Part shown: one piece after another, positions 62,602 to 64,000 of the stretch
Position numbering within the stretch: position 1 is the stretch's first letter
How the letters are laid out: every line of letters starts with the position of its first letter
Assembly: GCA_042088875.1 (NCBI GenBank)
Contig: JBELLF010000001.1
Location: forward strand, 1 to 64,000
Direction: 5' to 3'
Source of the DNA: Marisimplicoccus framensis_A
GTDB taxonomy: Bacteria; Bacteroidota; Bacteroidia; Flavobacteriales; Flavobacteriaceae
Length of the DNA: 64,000 bases
Notes under the pieces: generated by a model
The model's database searches: none
Told to the model about the DNA's origin: nothing
Seen by the model: the letters and a program-made list of their open reading frames with translations, nothing else
Program-made: the position numbers and the translations under genes

Positions 62602-63999
62602 ATGGACTACAGAATAGAAAAAGATACACTTGGAGAGGTAAAGGTTCCTAAAGACTCGCTTTGGGGTGCTCAAACCGAGAGATCAAAAAAAAACTTCAAA
62701 ATTGGAAACCCATCCTCAATGCCCATTGAGATAATTCACGCTTATGCTATTTTAAAAAAATCAGCAGCAGCTACTAACCATGAATTGGGAGTCTTGTCAA
62801 AAGAAAAGTCTGAACTTATCCAAACAGTATGTGATGAAATTATTTCAAATAAACATAATGAACAATTTCCTTTAGTTATTTGGCAAACTGGCTCTGGAAC
62901 TCAAACTAATATGAATATAAATGAAGTAATTTCAAACAGAGCCCATATAATTGAAGGAAAAAAACTTGGAGAATCAGAAAAAACTCTATCACCTAATGAT
63001 GATGTTAATCTTTCACAATCGTCAAATGACACTTTTCCTACAGCAATAAACATTGCTGCTATGAAGATAATTACAGATAATACATTAGTTAATTTAAAAA
63101 TATTAAGAGATAGTCTAAATAAAAAGTCAAAGGAGTTTAACAAAATTATCAAAATTGGAAGAACTCACCTTATGGACGCTACTCCTATAACTCTTGGCCA
63201 AGAATTTTCAGGTTATGTAGCTCAAATTGATAATGGAATTAAATCTATTAAAAATGCAATGGATCACTTATCAGAGTTACCGATTGGAGGAACTGCTGTT
63301 GGGACTGGGCTAAACACTCCTAAAGGTTATTCAAAAAATGTTATTGAAAGTATTTCAAGAAACTCAGGCCTTAATTTTAAAGAATCCCCTAATAAATTTG
63401 AAGGTATTGCATCTAATGATTGTATTGTAGAGATGCACAGTGCAATAAAGACAGCCGCTACATCAATATATAAAATATCAAATGATATAAGGCTGATGGG
63501 ATCTGGACCAAGATCTGGATTAGGTGAACTAATATTACCTGCTAATGAGCCGGGAAGTTCTATAATGCCAGGAAAAGTTAATCCAACACAATGTGAAGCA
63601 ATCTCAATGGTTTGTGCTCAAATAATAGGTAATGACATGGCTGTAAGTTTTGCTGGGGCTAATGGTCACTTTGAGTTAAATGTTTTTAAGCCTTTATTCG
63701 CATACAATATTATAGAGTCATCAAAAATACTAGGAGACGCATGTTTGAGTTTCTCAAAAAACTGTATTGAAGGTCTAAAACCAAATAAAAAGAAAATAGA
63801 AAGATTTTTAAAAGATTCTCTAATGCTTGTAACTACTTTAAACTCAAAAATTGGATACTACAAAGCAGCAGAAATAGCTAATAAAGCTTATAAAGAAAAC
63901 ATTACGCTTAAAGAAGCATGTATTCAACTAAATTATTTATCAGAAAAAGAGTTTGATAAATATGTCAATCCTGAAAGAATGACAAACAATGAAGGTTGA
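62602..63999 (+). CDS. fumC: Fumarate hydratase, class II
   Basis: 465 residues, complete within the window. The superfamily signature GSSIMPGKVNPTQCEA is present, with GSGTQTNMNINEVISNRA, SQSSNDTFPTA and the catalytic GRTHLMDATPITLGQEF histidine region typical of FumC. It hydrates fumarate to malate in the TCA cycle, iron-independent. With icd and lpdA it is the third central-carbon enzyme here. The TGA stop is one base from the window end. Confidence 0.97.
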   Translation: MDYRIEKDTLGEVKVPKDSLWGAQTERSKKNFKIGNPSSMPIEIIHAYAILKKSAAATNHELGVLSKEKSELIQTVCDEIISNKHNEQFPLVIWQTGSGTQTNMNINEVISNRAHIIEGKKLGESEKTLSPNDDVNLSQSSNDTFPTAINIAAMKIITDNTLVNLKILRDSLNKKSKEFNKIIKIGRTHLMDATPITLGQEFSGYVAQIDNGIKSIKNAMDHLSELPIGGTAVGTGLNTPKGYSKNVIESISRNSGLNFKESPNKFEGIASNDCIVEMHSAIKTAATSIYKISNDIRLMGSGPRSGLGELILPANEPGSSIMPGKVNPTQCEAISMVCAQIIGNDMAVSFAGANGHFELNVFKPLFAYNIIESSKILGDACLSFSKNCIEGLKPNKKKIERFLKDSLMLVTTLNSKIGYYKAAEIANKAYKENITLKEACIQLNYLSEKEFDKYVNPERMTNNEG

Positions 64000-64000
64000 A

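Noticed and set aside
1..64000. CRISPR arrays, insertion sequences, prophage, toxin-antitoxin or defence genes
   Set aside because: No regularly spaced direct repeats, transposases, phage structural genes or defence signatures were seen. Nearly every gene is a recognisable core gene with uniform AT-rich composition.

Overview
The window reads as a chromosomal core-genome segment of a marine, streamlined Flavobacteriia (Bacteroidota) bacterium. It is very AT-rich. It has the Bacteroidota form of many proteins: the rpoZ/bamD/coaBC/recN/fabI cluster, DUF3822, an outer-membrane CarboxypepD_reg/OMP_b-brl receptor, bifunctional ThrA, and a DnaX without zinc cysteines. Several intergenic regions match the Bacteroidota promoter consensus TTG-N18..22-TAnnTTTG. 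Gene packing is extreme: the longest stretches without a gene are 185 bp (3831-4015 and 47643-47827), and most convergent neighbours share their stop codons. I see no mobile element, prophage, CRISPR array or integron.

Layout. 1-49 is the 5' part of a tRNA-Ser(GCU) gene on the minus strand. 98-3830 (minus) holds a TPR protein and gyrA, divergent from a clpC-thrA-thrB-thrC operon (4016-11230) for protein quality control and threonine synthesis. 11227-15714 holds a secreted M24 aminopeptidase, gcvT, a YebC-family protein, a lyso-lipid acyltransferase and kdsB. 15803-17712 is a conserved Bacteroidota cassette (a one-TM protein, DUF3822, rsmD) that runs into the 3' end of the RNase P RNA gene (17701-17982, minus). 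dnaX follows, then a minus-strand operon pyrR-pyrB-pdxH-sixA-ppk1-ppx (pyrimidines, PLP, polyphosphate), then rpsA, cmk and lon. 30320-33997 holds an MFS transporter, a lipoprotein MsrB, lpdA and aroQ. 34036-46174 has xerD, a two-component system, and the block coaE, fabI, small membrane protein, recN, coaBC, rpoZ, bamD, ligA, prmC, GNAT. 46220-50787 has ribD, a thioesterase, dnaA, mltG and a GNAT. 50860-58454 is a long plus-strand cluster htrA-trmD-rplS-icd-murQ-small membrane protein-thrS-infC-rpmI-rplT. 58515-62392 is an envelope-signalling cassette (ECF sigma factor, anti-sigma-like protein, repeat-containing periplasmic protein, outer-membrane receptor). A 52-residue membrane protein gene (62389-62547, minus) and fumC close the window.

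The most useful non-obvious items are: rnpB, overlapping rsmD tail to tail; infC, which has no ATG/GTG/TTG start and must begin at AUU or AUA; the 52-aa protein backed by a perfect promoter; a 56-aa membrane protein built from a duplicated helix; a secreted protein with five [LF][ST]xxQK motifs spaced by multiples of 13 residues beside the ECF sigma factor; and the hypothesis that the DUF3822 cassette is a PilM-like plus pseudopilin-like pair. All functional calls rest on reading motifs and remembered family features; no database search was run.
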